Shown here in pieces: positions 17,163-26,865 of a stretch of DNA of 64,000 nucleotides (positions within the stretch are counted from its first letter, which is position 1; each line of letters opens with the position of its first letter). The notes under the pieces are model-generated. The model was not told the origin of the DNA. It saw nothing but the letters and a program-made list of their open reading frames with translations, and searched no databases. The translations under genes were made by a program, and so were the position numbers. Origin of the DNA: Thiodiazotropha sp040506195 (GTDB lineage: Bacteria > Pseudomonadota > Gammaproteobacteria > Chromatiales > Chromatiaceae); NCBI GenBank assembly GCA_040506195.1, contig JBEVXH010000004.1, positions 124,001 through 188,000 on the forward strand, read 5' to 3'.

Positions 17163-19745
17163 CTATTTGGCAACGATATTCACCAGTTTGTTCGGCACCA
17201 CTATGGTCTTTCTGACTGTAGCCTCACCGATAAATCGCTGCACATTGTCATTTGCCAGCGCCAACGCCTCGATAGCCTGTTTCTCGGCATCCGCAGGAAC
17301 CTGTATGGTTGCCCGCACCTTGCCGTTAACCTGCACCACATAGGGCAGGCTATCCTGTTTCAGGGCAGCCTCATCGGGTTGTGGCCATTCGCTGTCGAGT
17401 ATCTCATCCCCATACCCCAGATCACACCAAAGGCGGTGGGTTACGTGAGGTGCGATCGGCGCCAGCAAGCGCAATACCAGGGATACGCCTTCACGCAGCA
17501 GCTGATGATCCGCAGGTGCGTCCCCCAGCTTGTAGAGTATATTTATCATTCCCATACAGGCAGACACGACATTGTTGAAACGCTGACGTTCGTAGTCATA
17601 AAGGGCTTTTTTCAATAACTCATGAATTTCCCGCCGCGCCGTCTTCTGGGATTCAGCCAGTTCTTCCGCTACCGACTCCGCTGCCATCGGCTCGGCGTAG
17701 ATAGCCTCCGCCAACGCCCATAAGCGCTTGAGAAATCGATGCGCACCCTCGACCCCCTCGTCATTCCACTCCAATGACTGGTCTGGCGGGGATGTAAACA
17801 TGGTATAGAGACGAACCGTATCGGCCCCATAACGATCGATCAGCGACTGTGGATCGATACCATTGTTCTTTGACTTAGACATCTTTTCGATGCCGCCGAT
17901 GATAACCGGTCCGCCATCCTCCTTCAGACAGGCTGAAAGCGGGCGTCCCTTCTGATCATGCTCAACCTCAACCTCGGTCGGGTTATACCAGTGCTTGGAT
18001 CCGTCATCCTGATTCCGATAATAGGTGTCAGCGACAACCATTCCCTGGGTCAACAGACGCGTGAATGGCTCATCGCTCTTCACCAGACCGGTATCGCGCA
18101 ACAATTTGTGATAGAAGCGGGCATATAACAGGTGCAACACCGCATGTTCGATACCGCCTATATAGTGGTCGACAGGCAACCAATAGTCCGCCCGGTCATC
18201 GAGCATGGCATTGGCATCAGGACAGGTAAAACGGGCATAGTACCAACTCGACTCCATAAAGGTATCGAAGGTATCTGTCTCCCGCTGCGCCCCTCCACCA
18301 CACTCCGGACACCTGCAGGCAGAGAATGCGGGATCGTCTTTAATCGGATTGATCGTGTTTTCGTCGTAGACGATGTCTTCGGGCAGACGCACCGGCAAGT
18401 CTTCCAGCGGTACGGGAACAATCCCGCAGTTATCACAGTGAATCATGGGTATCGGCGCACCCCAGTAGCGCTGGCGTGAAACCCCCCAGTCGCGCAGACG
18501 ATACTGTTTGGTCTTTTGCCCTTTGCCCCTTTCCTGCAGCCACTCCGCTATGGCATCGAAGGCGGCGGCCGACGAAAGGCCGTTAAAGGGTCCCGAATCC
18601 CGCAGAACGCCCGGCTCGGTATAGGCGGCAGCCGATATATCAGGATTGGCGCCCTCGCTGGGGTAGATCACCTGTTTGATCGGAATTCCATACTCGCGGG
18701 CAAAGGCATGATCGCGTTCGTCATGTGCCGGAACCGCCATAACCGCCCCCGTTCCATATCCCATCAACACAAAGTTCGCGGCATAGATGGGTACCGCTTC
18801 ACCGCTTACCGGATGAATCGCGTCGATCCCCAGCGGAATTCCCTTTTTCTCGATCGTTTCTAGATCGGCCTCGGAGGTCCCGCCCCGGCGACACTCTTCT
18901 ATAAAGGCAGCGAGCCGATCATTCATTTCTGCAGCCCTCAACGCCAACGGATGTTCAGCGGCAACGGCGACATAAGTGACTCCCATCAAGGTATCTGGGC
19001 GCGTTGTATAGACGGTCAGGGATTCATCCGATGCATCGATATCGAATACCATCTCGACACCAAAGGAACGGCCGATCCAGTTGCGTTGCATGGTACGCAC
19101 CTGCTCGGGCCAACCCTCCAGATTATCGATCTCATCCAGCAGTTCATCCGCGTAGTCGGTGATCTTGACGAACCATTGGGGAATCTCACGCCGCTCGACC
19201 AGAGCCCCCGAGCGCCAGCCACGACCGTCAATGACCTGTTCATTGGCCAGAACTGTCTGATCCACCGGATCCCAGTTGACAACGGCATGCTTGCGGTACA
19301 CCAAACCCTTTTTGAAGAGTTCGGTGAACAACCACTGCTCCCACTTATAGTAACCGGGTTGACAGGTTGCCAGCTCCCGGCGCCAATCGTAACCGAAACC
19401 GAGCCGAATCAACTGGCCCTTCATATAGGCGATGTTGTCATATGTCCACCCGGCCGGAGCAACCCTGTTCTTCAACGCCGCATTCTCCGCAGGAAGACCA
19501 AAGGCGTCCCAGCCCATGGGTTGCAGCACGTTTTTACCCAGCATACGCTGATATCGGGCAATCACATCACCGATAGTGTAATTACGCACATGCCCCATAT
19601 GCAGCTTGCCGCTGGGGTAAGGAAACATGGAGAGGGAGTAAAACTTCTCTTTACTTGGGTCCTCTTCGACCTCAAAGGTCTTTTCTGTCTCCCAGTATGC
19701 CTGCACCTCTGCCTCGAGGGCTGCAGGTTGGTAGTTTTTATACAT
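17163..19745 (-). CDS. leuS: leucyl-tRNA synthetase LeuS
   Basis: This is an 860-aa full-length class I enzyme. The HIGH-type motif KLHMGHVRN lies near residue 50 and the KMSKS motif EKMSKSKNN near 625. An editing domain (TTRPDTLMGVTY, then GYGTGAVMAVPAHDERD) and the C-terminal VNGKVRATI domain are complete. It charges tRNA-Leu and proofreads misactivated residues. It is the first gene of the leftward leuS-lptE-holA unit. Confidence 0.98.
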   Translation of the reverse strand: MYKNYQPAALEAEVQAYWETEKTFEVEEDPSKEKFYSLSMFPYPSGKLHMGHVRNYTIGDVIARYQRMLGKNVLQPMGWDAFGLPAENAALKNRVAPAGWTYDNIAYMKGQLIRLGFGYDWRRELATCQPGYYKWEQWLFTELFKKGLVYRKHAVVNWDPVDQTVLANEQVIDGRGWRSGALVERREIPQWFVKITDYADELLDEIDNLEGWPEQVRTMQRNWIGRSFGVEMVFDIDASDESLTVYTTRPDTLMGVTYVAVAAEHPLALRAAEMNDRLAAFIEECRRGGTSEADLETIEKKGIPLGIDAIHPVSGEAVPIYAANFVLMGYGTGAVMAVPAHDERDHAFAREYGIPIKQVIYPSEGANPDISAAAYTEPGVLRDSGPFNGLSSAAAFDAIAEWLQERGKGQKTKQYRLRDWGVSRQRYWGAPIPMIHCDNCGIVPVPLEDLPVRLPEDIVYDENTINPIKDDPAFSACRCPECGGGAQRETDTFDTFMESSWYYARFTCPDANAMLDDRADYWLPVDHYIGGIEHAVLHLLYARFYHKLLRDTGLVKSDEPFTRLLTQGMVVADTYYRNQDDGSKHWYNPTEVEVEHDQKGRPLSACLKEDGGPVIIGGIEKMSKSKNNGIDPQSLIDRYGADTVRLYTMFTSPPDQSLEWNDEGVEGAHRFLKRLWALAEAIYAEPMAAESVAEELAESQKTARREIHELLKKALYDYERQRFNNVVSACMGMINILYKLGDAPADHQLLREGVSLVLRLLAPIAPHVTHRLWCDLGYGDEILDSEWPQPDEAALKQDSLPYVVQVNGKVRATIQVPADAEKQAIEALALANDNVQRFIGEATVRKTIVVPNKLVNIVAK

Positions 19746-20053
19746 GTTATGGTCCGACTGGATAGTTGTTAAATGGATTAACCGGAAGGCATGTCCCGTA
19801 GAGAATGGTCCCGGTCCGCGCCAACGCGCTTAATATCGCGGAAGGATACCGCAGCTGGCTGCTGACAGAAAGATGCCACACCCAGATCTCGATGAATTCA
19901 AGAACCAATAGATACGAACTCACACCCTGCGGTGACCACGCATACTCATTATCAATCTTGGCGATTAGACTTTTATTAATACTGTTTACAGGGTGGAAGC
20001 CTAGGTGGCAGGCCTATGTGTAAACAGGAATTCAAGGCAGGCTCATAGTAGGG
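19746..20053. other. 308-bp gap between leuS and globin gene
   Basis: This gap should contain the leuS promoter and the end of the globin transcript. The only clear structure is a nested inverted repeat at 19982-20027. No credible ORF was seen; the plus-strand 72-codon frame at 19805 has no supporting feature. Confidence 0.4.
19982..20027. repeat. 9-bp inverted repeat with nested stem
   Basis: CTGTTTACA (19982-19990) and TGTAAACAG (20019-20027) are perfect reverse complements around 28 bp that itself contains GCCT/AGGC. It lies 27 bp beyond the end of the globin gene. It could be a terminator-type cruciform or an operator; no T-run follows it. Confidence 0.5.
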
Positions 20054-20476
20054 CTAAGAGACCATCAATCTTGCTTCTTTCAGGGCGGAAAACATTGTTT
20101 CGATAACTTCATCGATCACATACTGCCATGCGGCCAGGACCTTGTCATCGTATTCATCATCATAGATCTTGACCGCCTCCAACAGCGCCTCTTTCCACAT
20201 GTTGAAGTGCTTACGCTGAACATTCAGGCGCTTGTGTATGCGCCCCAACATCTCGATATAGAGTGTCAGCCCTGGCCGCCCCTCGGCGGTTTCAGCAAGC
20301 ATGAACAGGGTCTCGCGCAACTTTTTTTTCAACTGCGCCATATCTCTATTCTTGAAAAACTCACTGATTTCATCGGACTGGCTGATGAATTTATCGTAAA
20401 AACAGTCGAAAAAGGCTGGCGATGAAGTCACTCGCTGCAAACTTTGATTAAATATTTCGAGATTGTGTTGATTCAT
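20054..20476 (-). CDS. single-domain globin-like haem protein
   Basis: This 140-aa cytoplasmic protein has the bacterial single-domain globin pattern: a CD-corner Phe (DEISEFFKN), LGRIHKRLNV with the likely proximal His, the conserved FNMWKEALL segment and AWQYVIDEVI at the H helix. Such proteins bind O2 or NO, or act as sensors. The gene is alone, with a 474-bp gap upstream. The family call is by pattern and fairly confident; the ligand and role are unknown. Confidence 0.75.
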   Translation of the reverse strand: MNQHNLEIFNQSLQRVTSSPAFFDCFYDKFISQSDEISEFFKNRDMAQLKKKLRETLFMLAETAEGRPGLTLYIEMLGRIHKRLNVQRKHFNMWKEALLEAVKIYDDEYDDKVLAAWQYVIDEVIETMFSALKEARLMVS

Positions 20477-20950
20477 AACCGACAGTCAATACCAGCCTAT
20501 TGCACTACTATTTATCGGCCGTAAGCGCCCAGACATTAAGCAGGATTTGTTAACATTTGTGCAAACGGCTCTGCCGGCACCTTTTTTGTGTCCTGCATGG
20601 CGGAACGAGCAATTAGCATTCACATTAGATGAGCGAAAAAAAACACCGCTATGTGGCTGCAACCCTGTCGGTTGCACCTGAAAAGCGCCTATTGTAATTG
20701 TTGTAACAGACCCTGGGGATATGTGCGGCCATGACCTCATTCTCTGTTTGAGGTCTGAATCGGCAACTAAGAATCTTCTTTTCTTCTCATCCATGATAAG
20801 TTACATCTCCAAAACGACAGTAAATGCTATATTACGTACCAAAACAGGAAATTAACATATCTTACTCATTGAATTTGTTTAATTTCCAGTGTGTGGCGAC
20901 TGGTATTCAAACCCGTTCTGGAATAAATCATTTTTCATGGATGAGACAAT
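20477..20950. other. 474-bp non-coding gap with hairpins
   Basis: The gap lies between the leftward globin gene and the rightward GT2 gene. A perfect 7-bp hairpin is at 20733-20755 (GACCTCA/TGAGGTC), and a GCAACC-GGTTGC hairpin with 5-nt loop lies near 20658-20674. An 8-T run on the minus strand (20638-20645) lies about 12 nt from the latter, so a minus-strand terminator for an unseen small RNA is possible but unproven. The 102-codon frame at 20486-20794 is rejected as a gene. Confidence 0.4.
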
Positions 20951-21955
20951 GTGAGTGCCGATGCGATGAAGCTGATAATACAGATCCCCTGTTATAATGA
21001 AGAAAAAACCCTGGCCCTCGCACTCGCGGAACTGCCCAGAAAGGTGCCTGGCTTCAACCAAGTGGAATGGTTGGTCATTGATGACGGCAGTACTGATGCA
21101 ACCCGCCAGGTCGCTATCGATAACGGGGTTGACCATATTGTCGGTTACACCCGAAATCAGGGATTGGCAAAAGTCTTTATGTTGGGCCTGGACGCATGTG
21201 TAAGGCAAGGGGCCGACGTAATCGTCAATACGGATGCCGACAATCAGTACGATGCCGGATACATCCCCGGCCTGACCCAGCCGATATTGGATGGAAAGGC
21301 GGATATGGTCATCGGTGCCAGACCTATCAAAATGATTGAACACTTCTCTTTCACCAAGAAGGTGTTGCAACGTCTGGGCAGCAGTGTGGTAAGAAAGGTC
21401 AGTCATACCGACATACCGGACGCCCCGAGCGGTTTCAGGGCCTTCAGTCGCGATGCCGCGATGAAACTGAATGTCTTCAACGAGTATACCTATACCCTTG
21501 AAACCATTATCCAGGCCGGCATGAAGCAGATGGCGGTAACCTCGGTCCCGGTCGAAGTCAATGAGGACCTCAGACCATCCAGGCTGGTCAAAAGCATCAG
21601 CAGTTACATTAAAAAGTCCATCATCACCATACTGCGGATCTTTGTTGTCTACAAACCGTTCCGTTTCTTTCTCATAACCGGACTGATCCTTTTCGGTATG
21701 GGTTTAATCCTGGGTTTGCGCTTTTTCTATTACTACCTGTTCGGGGATGGAACAGGACACATACAATCCGTCATCCTCGCCGGCGTCATGATGGGGATTG
21801 GGTTTCAAACCATACTCGTGGCTTTCATCGCCGATCTGTTGAGTGTCAATCGAAAATTACTGGAAGAAGTGCAGTACCGCATCAGAAAACTGGAATCACA
21901 ACCGGACAAAGGCGAGCGGGATGATTCTACCCAAACCCGGCCCCAAGCAACCTGA
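20951..21955 (+). CDS. GT2 glycosyltransferase, polyprenyl-phosphate sugar transferase type
   Basis: This 334-aa protein (GTG start at 20951, or ATG at 20966) has a GT2 catalytic domain (QIPCYNEEKTL at the start; metal-binding NTDADNQYD) and two C-terminal membrane segments (about 236-260 and 275-300). This is the DPM1/GtrB-like design that transfers a sugar to undecaprenyl phosphate on the cytoplasmic face. The end overlaps the convergent WbpL-like gene by 29 bp. Its place beside initiating-transferase genes fits polysaccharide synthesis; the sugar is unknown. Confidence 0.85.
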   Translation: MSADAMKLIIQIPCYNEEKTLALALAELPRKVPGFNQVEWLVIDDGSTDATRQVAIDNGVDHIVGYTRNQGLAKVFMLGLDACVRQGADVIVNTDADNQYDAGYIPGLTQPILDGKADMVIGARPIKMIEHFSFTKKVLQRLGSSVVRKVSHTDIPDAPSGFRAFSRDAAMKLNVFNEYTYTLETIIQAGMKQMAVTSVPVEVNEDLRPSRLVKSISSYIKKSIITILRIFVVYKPFRFFLITGLILFGMGLILGLRFFYYYLFGDGTGHIQSVILAGVMMGIGFQTILVAFIADLLSVNRKLLEEVQYRIRKLESQPDKGERDDSTQTRPQAT

Positions 21956-23006
21956 CCAGAATCACCAGCGGCACAAAGGCAATCAGTGTCAACAGCAGTC
22001 CATAGCCGGGGAATACTGCAGCAAGCCAAGCCAACGGCAACAACCATAACAGGTTGATCAGCAGGCCTTGCAGGATAACCCAACGGTGCGCAAGGCTCCG
22101 GGAATATTCTGCCGACAGACCTCGATCGATACTGAGAGACTGTCTTTGCCTGGCAAGATGCTGGTAGGCGTGTTTGGCATGAGGTCGGTACCATTTTTCA
22201 CCATTCGCCATACGCACACCAAGCGTCCATGTGGCATCCACGACGAACAGCCCCAGTAAAATAAGCCAGCTCCAAAGGGAAATTGGGTAGGCATTAGCCG
22301 TGTAGAGGGCAAAGACACCCAATGTATATCCGATAAAACCGCTCCCCGCATCTCCCATAAAGATTTTTGCGGGTGGCCAGTTCCAGACCAGAAAACCTGC
22401 TAAGCACGCTGCCAGAATCAGCAACCAAGCTGTCGCTTCTGAACCGGCATGGTTGAGCACCAGCACCAAGGCTGCGCCACCCAGCACGGCAATTCCCTGA
22501 AGACTGGCGATTCCATCGATACCGTCCATGAAATTGTAGAGATTCAATAACCAAACCAGGCCAATCACCATCAAGGCATCGAGCCACCACCCCTCCAAGC
22601 TCAATCCCGGCCAGAGATCAATGGCAGGCATTCGCAACAATGTCACGGCAACAACAGCCGCAATCAGATGAACAGTAAAACGCACCATGGCGGAGACGTG
22701 GCGATGATCATCGATATACCCGATCACTACAACCAAACCGCCACCCAAGAGAAGGGTAAGGTGTAGCTTATGGTCAAGATCATCAGTGCTGAAAGAGAAG
22801 ATCATCGCCCCGGCCAGTAGCGCCAGATAGACCAGAACAAAGGCGATTCCACCCCCGCGAGGCGTCTCAACCAGATGGGAACTGCGATTATTGGGCCGGT
22901 CCATCAAACCACGCCGCAATGCATAGGAACGTGCCAGCCCCGTCAATCCCAGGGACAATAAAAAGCTCAGCGCGATCATCCAAAAAGAATGCAGCCACTC
23001 AGCCAT
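21927..23006 (-). CDS. WecA/WbpL-family undecaprenyl-phosphate glycosyl-1-phosphate transferase
   Basis: This 359-aa multi-spanning protein has the family's signature regions: PNNRSSHLVETPRGGG, GYIDDHRHV (Asp-rich), LYNFMDGIDG and KIFMGDAGSGFIGY, then HAKHAYQHLAR. It starts O-antigen or capsule repeat synthesis by moving a sugar-1-phosphate to undecaprenyl phosphate. It overlaps the SDR gene by 8 bp, so gene order GT4-SDR-this gene forms a tight operon. WbpL-type (FucNAc/QuiNAc) specificity is suggested by the paired SDR but not proven. Confidence 0.9.
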   Translation of the reverse strand: MAEWLHSFWMIALSFLLSLGLTGLARSYALRRGLMDRPNNRSSHLVETPRGGGIAFVLVYLALLAGAMIFSFSTDDLDHKLHLTLLLGGGLVVVIGYIDDHRHVSAMVRFTVHLIAAVVAVTLLRMPAIDLWPGLSLEGWWLDALMVIGLVWLLNLYNFMDGIDGIASLQGIAVLGGAALVLVLNHAGSEATAWLLILAACLAGFLVWNWPPAKIFMGDAGSGFIGYTLGVFALYTANAYPISLWSWLILLGLFVVDATWTLGVRMANGEKWYRPHAKHAYQHLARQRQSLSIDRGLSAEYSRSLAHRWVILQGLLINLLWLLPLAWLAAVFPGYGLLLTLIAFVPLVILVRLLGAGFG

Positions 23007-23943
23007 TATCCAAACTCACCATTTCCGATAGCGCCCGATCCATCTCCATCACGGGCGCCCAACCCAGTCGCTCCCTGTTCTTTGACAGGTCCACTTGAAG
23101 GTCTTCAGTCAACCTCGCGATCATTGAGGAGCGCCCTGTCAGCCATCCACCGAAACGAAGCAGCGTCAATGGCACAGGGTACAACCTGGCCCTGCAATCC
23201 ATCGCATGCGCCAGTTTGCGGATCAGGTCGGGGGTCGACAGACCCTCCCCGTCAGCCGCCAGGAATATCTCACCCGCCGCATCCGGATGAACGACACAGC
23301 AATGCAGGAAATCGAGCAGATTCTGGATACTCAAGAAACTGCGACGGTTTGAAATCCCCCCCAGAGGCAGAGGCACATCCCGCCTGATCAGGCGCATCAA
23401 ACGCTCAAAATTCCCCTTTACTCCGGCACCGTATACAAGGACCGGCCGCACGATGACCAGTTCCAGCTCCGTCTGCTCCGCAACCCGGAACAACGCCTGT
23501 TCCGCTTCCCATTTAGAAATACCATAAGCATCTTCCGGTCTGGGCTCATCATCCGCCCTATAGGGTTCTCCATGGGTTCTTTCACCGTTCACTTTCACGC
23601 TACTCAGATAGATCATGCGCTTAACACCGGCTTCAGCGGCTTGACGGGCGAGCGCAGCAGAACCTGCCACATTGACTCGTCGAAACGCAGCCAGGGGGTC
23701 GGATTCGGACTCACGCATCACATGCACCCGGGCAGCCAGATGAACGACGGTATCCATGCCATCCAAGGCACTGCTCCAGTCAGTCGCGCCGTCTATATCT
23801 CCAACCGCAACCTGTTCACACAATTGCCAGTGTGGCGACCTTTGGCGAAGCACGGCCCTTACACCATACCCGCGGGAGAGCATATAACGGCAAAGGTGTT
23901 CACCGACGAATCCGTTAGCTCCCGTAACCAGAATAGTGTTCAC
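22999..23943 (-). CDS. NAD-dependent sugar epimerase/reductase, SDR family
   Basis: This 314-aa protein has the extended-SDR pattern: GANGFVGEHL (nucleotide site), HLAARVHVM, and YGISKWEAE supplying the YxxxK pair. WbpV/FnlB-type 4-keto-reductases have similar sequence and usually stand beside WbpL-like genes, as here. The start overlaps the upstream GT4 stop by 4 bp (ATGA), and the end overlaps the WbpL-like gene by 8 bp, so translation is coupled. The substrate is inferred to be a UDP-4-keto-hexose from WbpM (encoded at 50004). Confidence 0.88.
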   Translation of the reverse strand: MNTILVTGANGFVGEHLCRYMLSRGYGVRAVLRQRSPHWQLCEQVAVGDIDGATDWSSALDGMDTVVHLAARVHVMRESESDPLAAFRRVNVAGSAALARQAAEAGVKRMIYLSSVKVNGERTHGEPYRADDEPRPEDAYGISKWEAEQALFRVAEQTELELVIVRPVLVYGAGVKGNFERLMRLIRRDVPLPLGGISNRRSFLSIQNLLDFLHCCVVHPDAAGEIFLAADGEGLSTPDLIRKLAHAMDCRARLYPVPLTLLRFGGWLTGRSSMIARLTEDLQVDLSKNRERLGWAPVMEMDRALSEMVSLDNG

Positions 23944-25085
23944 GGTTCCAGTGCCCGCTGATAGATATTCAAATGGCGCTCAATGACTTGATGAATGGAG
24001 AACTCCGCTTCCGCCATCGCTCTCCCCTTCTGTCCCATGGATTGGCGAAGTGCTGGATTTGTAATCAAGCGCCTCAGCGCATCTGCCAAGGGCCTGCTTT
24101 CTCTGGCCGGCACCAACAGCCCATTCTCCCCTTCAATGACAATCTCGCGACAACCCGGAACATCGGTGGCGACGATAGCCCTCCCTGTTGCGGCGGCCTC
24201 CAACAGCACTTTTGGCAATCCCTCCCGGTAGGAGGGTAAACAGACGATATGAGCATCGCTGTAGATTTCAGGCATATCCTGGCGGTTACCCCACCACTCG
24301 ACATGACCTTCTCTGGCCCACTCCGCCAGGCGCGCGGCAGGCACAGACTCCGGATTATTTGGATCGATGCCTCCCACCAGGGCAAAGCGGGCCTTGATCC
24401 CCATTCGGTGTAACTGCTGGGCGGCCTCGACAAATTCACCGACCCCCTTATCCCACAACATGCGACCAGGGAGAACCACCAGTGGCAGATCATCGCTCTC
24501 CGCCGACATGACAAAATTGCCAACATCGACACCTGAGCCCCTAATCAACTCAATCTTATCCTGACTCAGACACTCTTTTTCCAGCAAGTAATCATAATCA
24601 TCCCGGTTCTGCACAATGACCCAGAGTCGTTTGCGGGAAAACAGCCAACGATAGCTGGTCAGTACCGCAGAACGCGCCATGGCGCTGAACCAACCTCGCG
24701 CCAGAAAAACAAAACCCAGACCGGATATTGCATTGACTACAGCAGATACTTTAGCCACACGCGCAGCCAATGTGCCGTACAGGACCGGTTTTATGGTCAC
24801 ATGATGGACGATTAACGGCTGCAACTCCCGATAAAGTCTGTACAGATTCCATATCGTCCGCAGCTCAGCCAAGGGATTCGCACCACTTCGGCTAAGTGAA
24901 ACCTGCCTATAGCTTAAACCTTCTGCTTTGATCTGCTCCACACCGTCACCGGGGGGTGTGGCGACACACACATCATACCCCTGTTTCTTTGCCGCCAGTG
25001 CCAGGGGCAATCGATGAGAGAGAAAAAAACCGGCATCATTGACAACAAACAGAATCAATCGATTGTTAGGCAGGGCATGAGACAT
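23940..25085 (-). CDS. GT4 glycosyltransferase
   Basis: This 381-aa protein is counted from the ATG at 25085; a TTG at 25100 would extend it. The GT-B fold features are clear: PGRMLWDKGVGEF for the donor site, then PSYREGLPKVLLEAAATGRAIVATDVPGCREIV, typical of GT4. It likely adds the second sugar of a surface repeat on the cytoplasmic face. It is the first gene of the coupled GT4-SDR-WbpL-like operon. Confidence 0.9.
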   Translation of the reverse strand: MSHALPNNRLILFVVNDAGFFLSHRLPLALAAKKQGYDVCVATPPGDGVEQIKAEGLSYRQVSLSRSGANPLAELRTIWNLYRLYRELQPLIVHHVTIKPVLYGTLAARVAKVSAVVNAISGLGFVFLARGWFSAMARSAVLTSYRWLFSRKRLWVIVQNRDDYDYLLEKECLSQDKIELIRGSGVDVGNFVMSAESDDLPLVVLPGRMLWDKGVGEFVEAAQQLHRMGIKARFALVGGIDPNNPESVPAARLAEWAREGHVEWWGNRQDMPEIYSDAHIVCLPSYREGLPKVLLEAAATGRAIVATDVPGCREIVIEGENGLLVPARESRPLADALRRLITNPALRQSMGQKGRAMAEAEFSIHQVIERHLNIYQRALEP

Positions 25086-25206
25086 GGAGTGTGTCACCAA
25101 AACAGAGAAATTGGGTTCTCCCCAAATAGATCAGAACTGACCCTGCATTATAACCGGATTACAGCGGATGCCGCATGGATGCGATCGTCATCTCACAGCA
25201 ACAGGG

Positions 25207-26727
25207 TTATCGTTCACGCCTGACACCCAAGCCTCTCAGGAGCCACAAACGCTCCTTTTGCTCCAAAACATGACGCCACACCAGGTAGATAAAACCTGAT
25301 AGTACGACACCGGCAAACAGGAACTTCTTCATCAGATCCTGAAACTGGGTGGCGAGAACAAAGAGCATGACCGCCAGAAGCAGCGATAATCCGAATCGCA
25401 TGGCTGATGCCCGACACTCGGGTACCAGCGTCAAAGACATCATATACAGTGCCAGCGCATCCAGCCATGCTCTCAGCGTCCAGACCAGGGCCGCGCCCAG
25501 AATGCCGTAGTGGGACAAGGCCCACCACAGACCAGCCAGATAGATCGGCAACTCCAAAAGATGCAGCTTGGCAGACCAATCGGGGTGTCCCGCCGACTGC
25601 ACCAGAGAAAAAGGCACCAGAGAGAGCCCATAGAAGAGAACCCCGACAGCCAGCCACTGCATCACCTGGTAACCATTGTCAGCAAATTCCTCGCCTACCC
25701 ACAATTTCAAGCCATCGAATGAGAATACCGAAATCACCAGCAGCAGAGGAAACAGGGCGATAAAGATGTAACTGAGCCCTTTGTTGAACAGTTCAGCCGA
25801 GTATTTTCGATCCTGACCCTGCTCTATAGCCAGTGTGGTCGATTGGGCAGGCAGCAAAACGGCGACAAAGGCGGTTGGTATAACCATCAATCGAAATACG
25901 ATTTCATAGGGTGTCGTATAAAAGGCCACTGCGGTCACCGACAATACCGCGCCGATCACAAAACGATCCATGGATACCATTAATGGCACGACAATGTTGC
26001 TCACCGTCATCCACCCGCCAAAACCGAAAAGCGGACGCAATTGACCGGGGTCGATTCGATAGTGTCGGCGTACCTCAGGCACGATTCGAAACATCAACAG
26101 GAAGTGAGCCAGGACGGCGATGAATCGGCCGGCAACCAATACAGCAACAATGGGATAAAGGCTGGTGGAGAATGGCAATACTGCAACCGGACCGACAAAG
26201 GTAAATATCCCCATGGGTATACGTATGGCTGTCAATAACTTGAATTGCTGATAGGCCGCAATCACACCTCGCAGGCCAACTGTGATGATAACGAATGGAA
26301 TCGACACGGAGAGGAGATAGAAGGCCTTCAGCGTCTCCTGTTGCAATTCGGACGGAACCTTCAACACCGAGCCAACCAACCAGGGCGTGAGCCAGAAGAT
26401 GACAACAAATCCAATCACGCCAAGGACAGTCATCAGGATCATAGCCGTCCATACCAGGCCGGGTATCTTGTGGTGTTGATGTTCACCTAGGCACTTTGCG
26501 ACCAATACCGTCAACGCACGTCCAAGACCAAAATCAAACAGACTGAAGTAACCGACGAACATCCAACTGATTGCCAACAGCCCAAAACGGTCTTTGCCGA
26601 TGCCGTCAATCAGGATTGGTATGGTGATGATGGCGACAAGGAAAGGGACAACGATACTCAGCAAATTCCAGACAACGTTCCTGGCCAGTCTGCCGCCACG
26701 CGTCAGTTCATTATCTTCGGCGCTCAT
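25207..26727 (-). CDS. Wzx-like oligosaccharide flippase
   Basis: This 506-aa protein has about 12-14 membrane segments and the polysaccharide_synt pattern (LARNVVWNLLSIVVPFLVAIITIPILI at the N-terminus, trimmed to its core NVVWNLLS). It should translocate undecaprenyl-linked oligosaccharides across the inner membrane. It lies 122 bp from the GT4 gene. No partner Wzy polymerase was found in the immediate block, though large membrane proteins at 55401 and 57437 could serve. The family call is firm, the substrate unknown. Confidence 0.88.
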   Translation of the reverse strand: MSAEDNELTRGGRLARNVVWNLLSIVVPFLVAIITIPILIDGIGKDRFGLLAISWMFVGYFSLFDFGLGRALTVLVAKCLGEHQHHKIPGLVWTAMILMTVLGVIGFVVIFWLTPWLVGSVLKVPSELQQETLKAFYLLSVSIPFVIITVGLRGVIAAYQQFKLLTAIRIPMGIFTFVGPVAVLPFSTSLYPIVAVLVAGRFIAVLAHFLLMFRIVPEVRRHYRIDPGQLRPLFGFGGWMTVSNIVVPLMVSMDRFVIGAVLSVTAVAFYTTPYEIVFRLMVIPTAFVAVLLPAQSTTLAIEQGQDRKYSAELFNKGLSYIFIALFPLLLVISVFSFDGLKLWVGEEFADNGYQVMQWLAVGVLFYGLSLVPFSLVQSAGHPDWSAKLHLLELPIYLAGLWWALSHYGILGAALVWTLRAWLDALALYMMSLTLVPECRASAMRFGLSLLLAVMLFVLATQFQDLMKKFLFAGVVLSGFIYLVWRHVLEQKERLWLLRGLGVRRER

Positions 26728-26865
26728 GATCAGCTACGATTCCGGACAGAGAGTCATGTATCCAATCACTCCAAGATTTCAAGTCGTTACGAGGCCTAAA
26801 CATAACGATGCCTGCAGACCACAAAACTCCGAAAGAGTGGCGTTCTAGAAAAATATCAAACCCGT

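Noticed and set aside
20486..20794. 102-codon minus-strand ORF upstream of the globin gene
   Set aside because: No domain, no signal, odd composition and hairpins within it; probably non-coding.
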